DNA of 64,000 bases from Odontocerum albicorne (Eukaryota > Arthropoda > Insecta > Trichoptera > Odontoceridae), in the NCBI GenBank assembly GCA_949825065.1, contig OX463847.1, positions 34,043,089-34,107,088 of the forward strand. Direction: 5' to 3'. Under the pieces are notes generated by a model. The model had not been told where the DNA came from, did not search any database, and worked only from the letters and a program-made list of their open reading frames with translations. Below, piece after piece: positions 54,851 through 64,000 of this stretch (position 1 is its first letter; each line of letters begins with the position of its first letter). A program made the translations under genes and the position numbers.

Positions 54851-56250
54851 AGCATATGAAAAAAAAGTGGATGCTTTTCACTGATTTTTCATTAATTATT
54901 TAAAAGCTCTGATATAATTCATTAAGTCGACAAGTCTTAAGACCAAATTAAAATATGCACCGTGTCAGTCAACCCTTGGCGTAATTCGTTATTTCGAAGA
55001 AAGTAAAAGCCTTTGTAAACTCTTAAATATACTTTTGTGTAGTTTATGATAAGAGTTCATTTATAATAAAGTACACAAAAATATATTTCAGAGTTTACAC
55101 AAATATTAATTTAAGAGTTAACACAAATATTCACTACAATTTACTCCTCTTGCTATCTCAAGTACCTCCTGATGTGACAACCAAATAAATAAATAAAATT
55201 TGATTCCATAGTATTTAAGAGTATTAAAGTTCCTTTATTTATTTACAAATTTTATTTAAAGTGTACAAAAGGCTTGTTTATTTCCATACGGCAATCTTTT
55301 CCCAAAAATATTTTCTGGTCGTGGGTTTAAGAATTCGAGATATTAAAATAATTAACTAGATAGAAATTTTAAAAAAAGATGAGTATGTTCTTTTATGTTT
55401 CATTTGTGTCACCATACATTAACATAACATAAGACAGTAATAACTTCAAAGCTGTATTTATTAAGACACTTTACTGTAAAGTGTATATATGGCGAGTTTA
55501 TTATCATGAGGTAAATTTTTTCAGCCAACCAAAAAAGTATTGCGTAGATTCGTGCGAATTATTTCCAAAAAGAGAAAAAACTTACCCTTGGAAGATTACT
55601 ATCTTAGAAAGTAAAAACGTGACCAATCGCACATAGAATGACCTTATTGAATGAATTTTCAGATATTGATTGTTTTCCATATATCGGTGGAAAAATTCAG
55701 GATTAAGTTCCTTTATCAATTTTGTAGGCTCATTTTGACTCTTACACCTGGTTCACTTTCCAGGGGATTGTGAGTATCATTGATTCTGTTGTTATTGGGT
55801 TGTCTGGAATATCATGTAGTAATTTTAGGTCCGAGGATTTTTTTATATTTACACATAACTTGCTTGTGGGTGGTGGTTTTCAGTTTCTTAGCAATCTTTC
55901 AGATCGTAGAACACTGGTTACTCTCGATCAAAGAACTCATTTAATCGTAATAAGTGGTAATTGGAAGTCGAAGATGGTATCACTCTGGACCTTATGGGGG
56001 AATACTTAATTTCTTTATTTATTTAATTAGTAACTGTAATTTTTCATAACATCTGCAAACGGGCGGAAACATATTTGCAACGAGCTTTCTCATATTTATT
56101 GATTTTTTTCTCATTTTTCAAAAGTAGATCTATTTAAGTTAACAAATTTAGCATATAATATCAAATAAAAGCTTTCAGCATTAATAAAATATAAAACACC
56201 ACAAAAATATTTAATTACCATTTTCTTACATTTTAAACGAATTAAAAACA
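54851..56250. other. Non-coding stretch downstream of the receptor gene
   Basis: A left terminal repeat of family T is visible at about 55495-55540 (GGCGAGTTTATTATCATG, TTTTTCAGCCAACC). The open frame at 55770-56009 has no motif. Nothing else was recognised. Confidence 0.35.
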
Positions 56251-56256
56251 ATACAT

Positions 56257-56262
56257 TTTATT
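56257..56262 (-). terminator. Poly-A signal of the receptor gene
   Basis: AATAAA on the minus strand lies about 17 bases after the stop codon at 56279-56281. This would give a very short 3' untranslated region, which is common for insect chemoreceptor genes, though other signals further downstream cannot be excluded. Confidence 0.5.
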
Positions 56263-56278
56263 TATCACACGACTTTGT

Positions 56279-58201
56279 TCAGTGTACATTGATTCTTTGA
56301 TTTTTTAATACAAAAATTTTAATAGCATTGACTTGTTGCACACATTTAACAAACTTACAACACACAATTTCAACTATAAATACACTAAAACTCATAAGTG
56401 TCCCTATAAGTAAAACGAAAAATGCTGCTAGAATTTTTCCAAATGGTAAAGATGTCGGTTGATTGCTAATAGATAATCCTTTGTTCCACTCGGCATAGTG
56501 AACTTTTGCATAATACTTCGATATTTGATCTAATAAAATCTTCTTTAGAATCCCCGCTTCCTTGAGAGCCAGGATCTTTTGATTTATGAAACATTTGTAA
56601 GGAAGATTTTTTCGAATCGCCATAACTAAAGCGTGTGTCATAATATTTTCTTGCAACGTATGCATATTGGTGTAGATATGTTTCCTATCAAAGTCATGGT
56701 CATGTACTACATATTTATTGAACATAACTTTCAATATAACAGCATATTTATTTTGCTCCCTAAACTTCTTGATTAGTTTAGTCCTGTTTGGCTCAAGCAA
56801 TCCATGCTGAGCTATTTTTCTTAAATAAAGATCATTTCCTTTCAGAAACATGTTTTTTGTTTTGTTACTAACGTCAATATGGATCCAAGTTATATTTTCT
56901 TGAACTACGTCGTTAAATGTTTCGATTTCTTTTGAATACAAAGTTCTCATCATGTAGGAAGTGTATTTAGAAGTATAGAATATTGCAAATAAAGTGCATA
57001 ACCAAATCCATGATATCATCACATATCTTAATGGAGTTTCTTCATTGGACGGGAATTTAGATAGAGGTGATAGGGAAATCACTCGGAGAACAGCTGCAAA
57101 CGAATCGCCTCTTTTTTTATAAAATGATTTCTTTAATTTTGCGGATCGTGGTTTTACAGATCCTAAATACTGAATACAACTTGAGACTACAACGGTAACA
57201 AATCCCATAATGCAGACCAAAGAAATCCACGTTAGCCAAAGTTCTGGAGTAAAGGGTTTGATCAGCAATAAACCCTGAAACATCGGATATGGATTCGGCA
57301 CAAACATTTTGGTCATCATTTCATCGTAAGAAACTGACGTATCTACACTTAAGTTTCCAAAATTAAACAACCATAAAGAGCATACTCCAATATCGGAGGT
57401 TCCTTTGTTCACCGACTGCATCACGTCATCCCAATTTGTACTATTAAGTTCATACACAATGTAGTTTATAGGAATCGTTTTACTTATTTCATTAAGAACT
57501 ACCATTTCTACTCCAGACTCTGGTTTTTTCGTCAAAGGATTGACATTGACGAATGGGGGACAGTGGAATAAACTAACATTTAATGTTTTTCTCTCTCTAG
57601 ATATGGGTCTTTCACATTTCGACGCAAAAAATATCGGCGATGAAGAGCTGTTGAAATATTCTGAAATATCTATTTCGTTAACTGCGTCCCATATAATAAT
57701 GTTACTTACCAAAAAATTTGTTTGCGATAAAAGTTGTCCATTTTCTTTTATATCAAAATATATTCCTACCTCTAGAATGGCAAACCCACCCCTTCTCAAA
57801 TATTCAGAATATTTTTTCATTATGATTATATTCATATTAAATAAAATAACGAGAATATTTTTAGTTATATGTGCCTTTATTTCAGTTTCTTGACTTCTCT
57901 GCAACATTTCTAATATCATCGATTCGTTTTGTGACACCACTACAGAGTGAGAACATTCTTTGTAATGAGACATTAAAGCTTTTCCAATATCATGTGTCAC
58001 GATAGGACAGTTTATTCCTATTTCTCTAGCAATTAGTGTATCTTCATACTGTTTGTCTACAATAACGTGGATACAATAGTCACAACGCGGAATCATTTTC
58101 TTTATTACATCTTGTATTGGTCTCTTTTGAATATGAATACTTTTAACATTTAAAACAATGTCAATGATGAGACAAAACAAAACGAAAGTTTTGAAAAACA
58201 T
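56279..58201 (-). CDS. Divergent ionotropic receptor (IR), single exon
   Basis: The 640-residue protein is a putative ligand-gated cation channel of the insect ionotropic receptor family, related to ionotropic glutamate receptors and expected in the membrane of chemosensory neurons. Residues 1-20 form a hydrophobic signal peptide. A variable N-terminal region extends to about 205. The ligand-binding lobe S1 (about 206-315) contains NYIVYELNSTNWDDVMQ, followed by GVCSLW and YPMFQGLLLIKPFTPELW. Transmembrane segments lie at about 321-346, 391-412 and 587-612, with a pore region between the first two. SKYTSYMMRTLYSK after the second segment replaces the SYTANLAAFLT motif of glutamate receptors. 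S2 lies between about 425 and 580. The Arg, Thr and Asp residues that hold glutamate are not recognisable, as in divergent IRs. The gene has no intron and no neighbour of its family in the window. The start at 58201 is the first methionine and gives the signal peptide. A subtype name cannot be assigned. Confidence 0.93.
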   Translation of the reverse strand: MFFKTFVLFCLIIDIVLNVKSIHIQKRPIQDVIKKMIPRCDYCIHVIVDKQYEDTLIAREIGINCPIVTHDIGKALMSHYKECSHSVVVSQNESMILEMLQRSQETEIKAHITKNILVILFNMNIIIMKKYSEYLRRGGFAILEVGIYFDIKENGQLLSQTNFLVSNIIIWDAVNEIDISEYFNSSSSPIFFASKCERPISRERKTLNVSLFHCPPFVNVNPLTKKPESGVEMVVLNEISKTIPINYIVYELNSTNWDDVMQSVNKGTSDIGVCSLWLFNFGNLSVDTSVSYDEMMTKMFVPNPYPMFQGLLLIKPFTPELWLTWISLVCIMGFVTVVVSSCIQYLGSVKPRSAKLKKSFYKKRGDSFAAVLRVISLSPLSKFPSNEETPLRYVMISWIWLCTLFAIFYTSKYTSYMMRTLYSKEIETFNDVVQENITWIHIDVSNKTKNMFLKGNDLYLRKIAQHGLLEPNRTKLIKKFREQNKYAVILKVMFNKYVVHDHDFDRKHIYTNMHTLQENIMTHALVMAIRKNLPYKCFINQKILALKEAGILKKILLDQISKYYAKVHYAEWNKGLSISNQPTSLPFGKILAAFFVLLIGTLMSFSVFIVEIVCCKFVKCVQQVNAIKIFVLKNQRINVH

Positions 58202-58624
58202 ATTTTTTATAAACCCTTACTTGTTGAAAAATCAGACTTTAAACTTCTGCAAGTCAACTATCTTCTCGAAACACAAAACGCTTACTATTTTTTTACGAGG
58301 GAAATTAAATTTCAGTTTGTTTTAAGATATGGAAGAGAAGATTGGGGCAATATGTTGCACGTAGCAGTAGTTTTTTGAAAGGTTTTTATTAAAATTTACA
58401 CTCATCCAACAACTTTTATTAAAATTTGAAGATAAATATTTTACTACCGCATATCACATTTTAACATTTCACTAGAGCTTAAGACTAGTGAAATGTTGAC
58501 GAAATCACACTTTTCTATAAAGTTACAAATAAAAATACCTAATGGATAAAAATGTGGCGTATTCGATTGATCGAACCATGTGACGATAAAATAAATATCT
58601 GATTTTCCAAAAAATCGTTACCGT
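58202..58624. other. Upstream region of the receptor gene
   Basis: On the minus strand the start codon is preceded by an A-rich leader (TTTATAAAAAATATG). TTTATAAAA just before the start looks like a TATA box but is too close to the ATG to serve as one. ACTAGTGAAATGTTGA and its inverse near 58465-58500 form a hairpin around AGAGCTTAAG. No other element was recognised. Confidence 0.35.
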
Positions 58625-58665
58625 GGCATTTTTTAAGCGTTTTACCAACTAGGCCACGGAGGTTT
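58625..58665 (-). repeat. Fragment of the family T tRNA-like core
   Basis: On the minus strand ACCTCCGTGGCCTAGTTGGT followed by AAAACGC is the 5' half of the family T core, the part that also appears in the minisatellite at 1372-2184. No B box follows. Confidence 0.55.
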
Positions 58666-58760
58666 CTCACACTGAAATAAATTTTGAAAAATAAGCGTGC
58701 ACCCATAAGAAAGCGGATTCGAATTCCGGAGGATTCAACTATCGACTAATTTTAATTTCT

Positions 58761-58817
58761 GAGGAGCATGGCCGCGTGGTAATGCGCTGAACTTCCGTGC
58801 GGAAGGTCGCCGGTTCG
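58761..58817 (+). repeat. tRNA-like repeat (GCATGGCCGCG family), copy 2
   Basis: GAGCATGGCCGCGTGGTAAT, then ACTTCCGTGCGGAAGGTCG and the B box start CGGTTCG match the minus-strand copy at 3838-3903. The sequence breaks off after GGTTCGTA, so the 3' part is lost. Confidence 0.6.
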
Positions 58818-59084
58818 TATTTTTTAATATTTAAATTTCTGACCTTATTTTATCTAAAGTAAGGTTTGTTTGCAACTTATAAGTGCAAAAAAAATAAGAG
58901 AGACGTGTTTCGCCTTTAGATAACGCTATATGAATCTGCATGAAAAAAGTTACTTGAAAAATGATCATTTGGGCTCTAAGATAACCAAATTTGATATGTC
59001 AAGACTATATGTTCACTTTGGAGCAAGAGCGTAAACTTCCAGTGAGCATTCATATTTGACAAGCATATATATTTTTTCAGGGTT
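58818..59084. other. Non-coding stretch, nothing recognised
   Basis: No feature recognised. Confidence 0.3.
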
Positions 59085-59870
59085 ACAATCCTAGAATTGG
59101 TCTACACCAAGCACTCGATCCCTCCACTCATCTCTATCATCCGCCAGTCTCTTCATCTCCTAGTAGCTGCCACAGCGCACATCCCGGATCACCCAGTCTA
59201 TGTAGCATATCTAGGGCGACCTCTATGGTTATTGCCCTCAATCATTACCTCGACGATGGTAAGGAGCAGGCCTGGGTGCCTGATTTTATAGCCTATCCAA
59301 CTGGATCGTTGTTGGGCAACTGTATTTAGGAGTTGTCTTGTTTCTCCAACCTCGCTAAAAGACGCCCGGACTCACTCTGGCTGATGGTCCACGTTTCGCA
59401 GCCATACAGCAGCACACTCCAGACAAGAGTTTTCACTAAATTCTTCCTAACATTGATATCAATGTTAGGAGATTCAAATATCTTGGATTTCTTGTTAAAA
59501 GCAACTCTTGCCTGTTGGACCCTACTTATTATTTCTGCCTTTGATCGGCCATCTTGGGATACTCTGCTGCCTAAGTAAACAAATTCCCTCACTTGTTCAA
59601 CACTGACGCCACCCAGAACAACACTCACGGTCCAGCAACCATACATTTAGTTTATTTTCATATTATAATTGGATGACAAAACATTTTTAATCTTTCTTAA
59701 GGCCTCGTTCAATTCCTGTTCCGTCTCCGTAAGCAGTGCAATATCGTCGGCATACCTTATCATGTCAATCTTTCTCCCCTGGATCCTCACGCCGGGCCAA
59801 TCTCTCTTCTCCTCCCTCATCTTATCGATAGCTTGCTGTATATAACAACTGAACAATGTCGGTGACATCG
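59085..59870 (-). pseudogene. Non-LTR retrotransposon, reverse transcriptase second half
   Basis: From 59868 the minus strand reads MSPTLFSCYIQQAIDKMREE, then RYADDIALLTETEQELNEAL with the intact catalytic YADD. A stop and small deletion near 59650 follow. The frame continues VREFVYLGSRVSQDGRSKAE, LVKTLVWSVLLYGCETWTI, and in the last part a GHILRH-like block and RGRPR, ending near 59085. The 5' part of the element is missing at 59870. The sequence is better preserved than most relics here and resembles insect RTE/CR1-like endonuclease/reverse transcriptases. Confidence 0.85.
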
Positions 59871-59939
59871 AGCATATATTAATGTGGATTAATACAAAGA
59901 TTTTAAAACTACAATTTTGATATTTTCGCTAACTCAGCT

Positions 59940-60310
59940 TCCTTTATTAAAATCGATCCAATAGGACGGGGTATTATGACAGGGCGTTTGTCTTTGCTGG
60001 TCCTGTGGCATGGAAGTGTCTGGCTCTAATTGTTAAGAAGGGTGCCGTGTGAAGCTTTAGGAAGCACTTGAAGACGAATCTTTTTTGGGAGGTCTTGTCA
60101 AAATGTATGATTTTATATGAACACTACACTTTACCTCAAGCCGAATGTGTTACTAACACATATTGAAAGAGTTACAAGTTCGTCTTCCATTAGTAAGCTT
60201 AGGGCGGTTTTCTTACAAGATATGATTTTCTAAATAAATTCGTATTCGGGGAAGTATCTAAAGTAATGGCTGTCGCCATTACTTTCATATCTTTACACTC
60301 AGCTTTCAAA
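59940..60310 (+). mobile_element. LINE 3' end (family L), copy 3
   Basis: Translation: YDRAFVFAGPVAWKCLALIV, then after a stop SFRKHLKTNLFWEVLSKC, the typical FxxAGPxxWNxLP ... FKxxLKTxLF end of a LINE protein. The 3' untranslated part follows with GCCGAATGTGTTACTAAC and GAAGTATCTAAAGTAATGG, ending near CTTTACACTCAGC. The other copies are at 17790 and 34170. Confidence 0.72.
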
Positions 60311-61149
60311 CATTGACACTTCACAAATGTTCCTTAGTGCACACATCTCCACAGCGTTAATAGCTTTTATTGCAACTGAAAATTTAACATTATGTGACAT
60401 TTAACCCTTGGCTTCCCAATATCGATGAGTTATTTTTCTTTGTTATTTTCTATGTTGTTCTTAACAATAAAAGTTGTCAAACTGCTACGTGCTTGTTACA
60501 CATAAATCAACATGTCACTAAAATTGTTTTTTTTTGTCTTCAATCAAATTTAAAGAGCTCAAATATTTAAAAACAAAACACTCTTCAGATAGAATCAAAA
60601 CTGTATAGGAATATAAAATGTTTACTCAATGTCAAATTGATTTATACAACTCACAATAAAAGTCAAGCGACCACAGTCTTTTATACTAAATAATGCAATG
60701 TTTAATGTTTTTTTTTTATTTTCTTAACATACTGAAATTATTTATTAAGAAACACGTAGTTGAATGAAATGGGAATTTTTCTGTCAAATTTTATTTTATA
60801 CAATGATATTTTCCATAACGACAGTAAAACATGTATCACCAAATATGGTTTTCTTGGAATTTTACCCCGAACTAAAGATATTTATAAAAGAAAGAAATTA
60901 TTTATTCATTATTTTGTGTACAGTGTATATCAGGCGGGATATTACTATACCTACAACTTTTTTTTTTCAACCAACCAGTTCATCTTGGATACATTATTTT
61001 GTTTAAATTCATAACAGATTTAACGAAAAAATATAGATTTGTTCAAATTCAAATAAAAAATAGCTAACAAATTACAAATATCGAAACTATAGTTGTAGAA
61101 CTAGAGTAAAAAATAACAAATAAATTACAAAAAATATCGAATTAACTTT
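60311..61149. other. AT-rich non-coding stretch
   Basis: Several overlapping open frames at 60760-61014 have low-complexity Phe/Tyr/Ile-rich translations and no motif. Nothing else recognised. Confidence 0.35.
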
Positions 61150-61960
61150 TGTTAACACTTAACAAAAATCAGCGGTGGTTTCAAAAATGTAAGTCAGGTG
61201 ATAGAAAATTTGATCCAGAAGACTATCAGAACCTTGATGACGACGTTTTGAAGTCACTGATTGAAAGTGATCCAAGATTAACCACTGAGTTAATATCACA
61301 AAAACTCTCTTCTCCGTGGTCGACTTCTCCATTTAAAACGTATTGGAAAAGCAAAAAGAATGGGAATTTGGACTCCACATGAATTGTGAGAGGATAATAA
61401 GGAAGAGAAAAAAAACATTTACAACTCTCTGCTGACAAGTTACATGATTGAATCTTTTTTGCACCAAGTCATGCTTGCAGACGAGAAATGGATTGTTTAC
61501 GATAACACAAAATGAAAAAATAACAATGGTTTTCCCCTAAACAAACCCTCTCTCTAACTTCCAAGCCCAGTACTAAATTTAAAGAAAGTTTTATTGTTTG
61601 TTTGGTGGGACATGTGTTATGCAATTCACATTGAGTTATTCGAACCAGGTGAAACTATGACAGCTAATATTTATTGTCAACAATTAGAAAGATTTAAGGA
61701 GACACTTAAAGAAAGACGACCAGTTTTAATCAATCGAAAGAAAGTTATCCTTCATCACGATAATGCAAGACCACATACAGTAGTAATCATCCGTGAAAAA
61801 AATTGTGAGTTAAACTGGTAAGTTATTAATCGCCCTCCTTATTCACGAGACCTAGCGTCTACTGACTACCACTTATTTAGGTCACTGGAACATTCCATTA
61901 CCAACAAAAGAAATCAAAATTTAACACAAGAGCAAAACCACCTCTCAAAATTATTTTATT
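61150..61960 (+). pseudogene. mariner transposase relic, no visible ends
   Basis: Blocks in order: RWFQKCKSGDRKFDPED, DDDVLKSLIESDPRLTTELI (helix-turn-helix region), ADEKWIVYDN-like with the first catalytic Asp, LLFVWWDMCYAIHIELFEPG, MTANIYCQQLERFKETL, INRKKVILHHDNARPHT (second Asp) and RPPYSRDLASTDYHLFRSL-like (third Asp). At least four frame shifts or stops occur. No terminal inverted repeats or TA duplications were found, so it is an old copy of yet another mariner lineage. Confidence 0.8.
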
Positions 61961-62468
61961 TAAAACAATTAGAATTATTTAATTTAATGCACTTTTTTTA
62001 AAAGTGGATTTGAAAAATTTGGTCACTAGGTGAGAAACTATCCTAAATAACGAAGGATATTATATTATATTTTAGACTAAAATGTAAAGATTTGTAAGGA
62101 TTAATTAAGTAGTTTGTTGATACCAAAAATAATTCTTTTTTTTTCAGTTCCGCTTATATATTTGGATATAAAATGTTATAACATTTACGTAATTTTCCCT
62201 TCATATCATATAACGGCTTTGTTTGACTGTTTTAAGATAAAGGCCAACTGGTTTTTATGTTCGAGCATTTTGTAACGTAGTCGTGATTTTTTACATAGTT
62301 TTAAATAAATTAATAAAGAATTAAATTCAAAACCGTTTATTTTTTTCTATTGTATTGTAATAATTTTTTTTTATACTTTTGTCAAATTAGTTGCCACGTG
62401 ACAATGTTTTCCAACCAATCTGAAACATATGTTTTGAGGCTTTCGCGGTTCTCCGAATCAGTTGTATA
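61961..62468. other. Non-coding stretch with family T end
   Basis: GCCACGTGACAATGTTTTCC followed by AACCAATCTGAAAC near 62393-62425 resembles the terminal repeat of family T. The rest is AT-rich and featureless. Confidence 0.35.
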
Positions 62469-62783
62469 AGATCTTCCAAAGCGTTAAAACGTGATTTGGC
62501 TTATGATGCCAATGTTTCGAAAAAGTTGCAGTTTTCATCTTTAGGGCTTGCTCGTAATCAACTTCTCCATAAGTAGATACGTGCCGAACACCACTTGGCT
62601 TACAGCTAAGTGTTACCCAAAACGTGAGCGTATGTGTACGTCCCGATTGCAACTGCATTCTGAGCGCATGGTTCCACTTGTAGCGAAATTGACTACGAAC
62701 ACGCCCTAAAGATGAAACTGGAACGTTTTCAAAACATCGGCATCGAAATCCAAACCACGAGGTACAACACTCCGAAAGACCAT
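62469..62783. repeat. Fold-back element
   Basis: Two inverted arms of at least 120 bp (about 62469-62590 and 62665-62783) share, in order, TCTTCCAAAGCGTT/TCTTTCGGAGTGTT, GATGCCAATGTTT/GATGCCGATGTTT and TTCATCTTTAGGGC. Identity is about 75-80 percent by eye. The middle has CACTTGGCTTACAGC and other GC-richer sequence. No target duplication was found. Confidence 0.75.
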
Positions 62784-62875
62784 ACACAACCAACCAGAAA
62801 ATTATTTTTGTTATTTTATTTATGGGTATATAATTATTTTTAATTATATTGTATAGACGCAAAGAATTTTTTTTT

Positions 62876-63590
62876 ATGTCTCGGCCTTCGAGTCAACGCT
62901 GGTAAAACAGAATACATGTGCAACGATGTATATCCGGATGGATGCGCGCCGATGATGATTAACGGCATCCGGATCCCCCAGGTAAATAAATTCAGATACC
63001 TGGGTGCCTCCATCACCTCCAATGGTGATCTCCGGACGGAGCTGCCCATCCGCATCGGATCTGCCAGCGGGGCGTTCAACAACATAGATAGGATTTGGAA
63101 GGCGACTGGATTCAGCGTCACAACAAAATGCCACCTGTTTAACGCATGTGTCATCCCGATCCTCCTGTACGGCTGTGAATCTTGGCATCTCACCAAGGCT
63201 CAGGAGCGCGAGATACTTAGTTTTGAAAACAGGTGTCTCAGGAGGATATTGGGAATCAGGTGGTATGACCACATAACAAACGACGCTGTACGCCGACGCA
63301 CCCGGCAGGGGTCTGTCGTCTCTGTAATTCGGGAGAGGCAATGGTCCTGGCAGGGACATGTTCTGAGAATGCCCGATGATAGTTGGCCAAGAAGAGCGCT
63401 GTTTTTCTCTCCATTGAGGTCTCGACGGCCTTAAAGACCCTCTCTTACGGTGTGCCGTTCCTATGACAAGGAAGTCAGAGCGTTAGGAATGTCATGAAGG
63501 GAGATTACCAATACCGCCCAAAACCGCTCTGAATGGAGAGTACTGGTGGCCTCCCTATGCTCCCTTGTGGAGCTTTAAAAGAAGGGTTAA
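62876..63590 (+). pseudogene. Non-LTR retrotransposon, C-terminal half
   Basis: Open from 62876 to 63434: LGLRVNAGKTEYMCNDV, IPQVNKFRYLGASITSNGDL, RIGSASGAFNNIDRIWK, HLFNACVIPILLYGCESW, ENRCLRRILGIRWYDHITND and RQWSWQGHVLRMPDDSWPRR. This is the region after the reverse transcriptase catalytic core of an insect RTE/CR1-like element and is unusually intact. After a stop the frame decays but the usual end (EWRVLVASLCSLVEL) is visible to about 63580. The upstream YADD half is missing, probably by 5' truncation. Confidence 0.87.
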
Positions 63591-63700
63591 TTGAAAAATT
63601 GAATTGATATTGTATAGTATTGTATCATATCGTATTGTATTATATTTTATTGTGATGCATTGTATTGTACTGTAATCTGTTGCCTTACTTTGCATTATAA
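63591..63700 (+). repeat. TATTG-rich tail of the retrotransposon
   Basis: Degenerate repeats of TATTGTA (for example ATTGTATAGTATTGTATC) directly follow the element's coding end. Several LINE groups end in such short tandem repeats instead of poly-A, so this is probably the 3' tail. Confidence 0.55.
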
Positions 63701-64000
63701 AGTATTGTGTCTGTCCAAAAAAGCCTCGCTTACCAAATATTCCAAAAAAATTGTCACACGAATGAGGTTCGATATTTTACTCCCTTGAAACTTGGAAAAA
63801 ATCCGCCTCTACGTTATGTTGCTCATTTTTATTTATAATTTTATCGTACATCCGATAAAAACATTTTCTTCCGAACTTAAAGGAAATGTGTAGAAATATA
63901 ATAAATCGTCATATTATGAAAGATGTAGGTTTCGTCACCCGTCGAAATTCAATTTAGTTCTTAGAAGAAGGTTTGATTTATATCGTGATTTTTTTCCTTC
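63701..64000. other. Non-coding end of the window
   Basis: Nothing recognised in the last 300 bases. Confidence 0.35.

Noticed and set aside
57540..57893. 117-residue plus-strand frame
   Set aside because: It runs antisense inside the ionotropic receptor gene and has no features of its own.
62840..63359. Two long minus-strand frames of 118 and 161 residues
   Set aside because: They are antisense shadows of the well-preserved retrotransposon frame on the plus strand at 62876-63434.
1..64000. A multi-gene biological system such as a defence island or biosynthetic cluster
   Set aside because: Only one intact gene is recognisable; the rest is mobile DNA and non-coding sequence, so no gene system can be supported.

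Overview
This is an AT-rich eukaryotic window (GC roughly 30 percent by eye) that looks like insect nuclear DNA. The evidence is one intact single-exon gene for a divergent ionotropic receptor (56279-58201, minus strand), several Tc1/mariner-type DNA transposons with TA target duplications, and very many 5'-truncated non-LTR retrotransposon tails of the kind abundant in insect genomes. The order cannot be fixed from the sequence. No rRNA gene, intact tRNA gene, CRISPR array, operon or virus-like gene was recognised.

Layout. 1-4930: mostly unique AT-rich DNA, with a GC-richer start carrying an ecdysone-response-element-like palindrome, and a 12-copy 68-bp minisatellite (1372-2184) that seems to have grown from a tRNA-like sequence. 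4931-9684: a nest of transposons. Two inverted copies of a TTAA-flanked (piggyBac-like) MITE enclose a poly-A-tailed Jockey/CR1-like LINE fragment, and one MITE copy holds a 1286-bp cecropia-type mariner whose empty site survives in the other copy. 9685-14000: a retroelement tail, a TA-flanked MITE with very long terminal repeats, and an 84/85-bp tandem array with hammerhead-ribozyme-like core motifs. 14000-28000: decayed LINEs, a second Tc1/mariner-like deletion derivative, an RTE-like fragment with target duplication and preserved empty site, a mariner deletion derivative, and a 26-bp minisatellite split by a hAT-like element with a perfect 8-bp target duplication. 28000-45300: hairpins, more retroelement tails, SINE-like tRNA-derived repeats, an irritans-type mariner relic and a five-copy tandem repeat. 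45300-56200: a possible solo LTR, a clear copy of a tRNA-like element framed by inverted repeats, several tandem repeats (one with seven identical 41-bp units) and a GC-rich island. 56200-64000: the ionotropic receptor gene, then LINE and mariner relics and a fold-back element.

The only gene likely to be expressed is the ionotropic receptor, a putative chemosensory channel. Everything else recognisable is mobile DNA or its debris. The observations most worth following are the hammerhead-like array, the repeat family that combines terminal inverted repeats with a tRNA-like core, and the octamer TACTCGTA, which occurs 17 times in unrelated contexts against about two expected.
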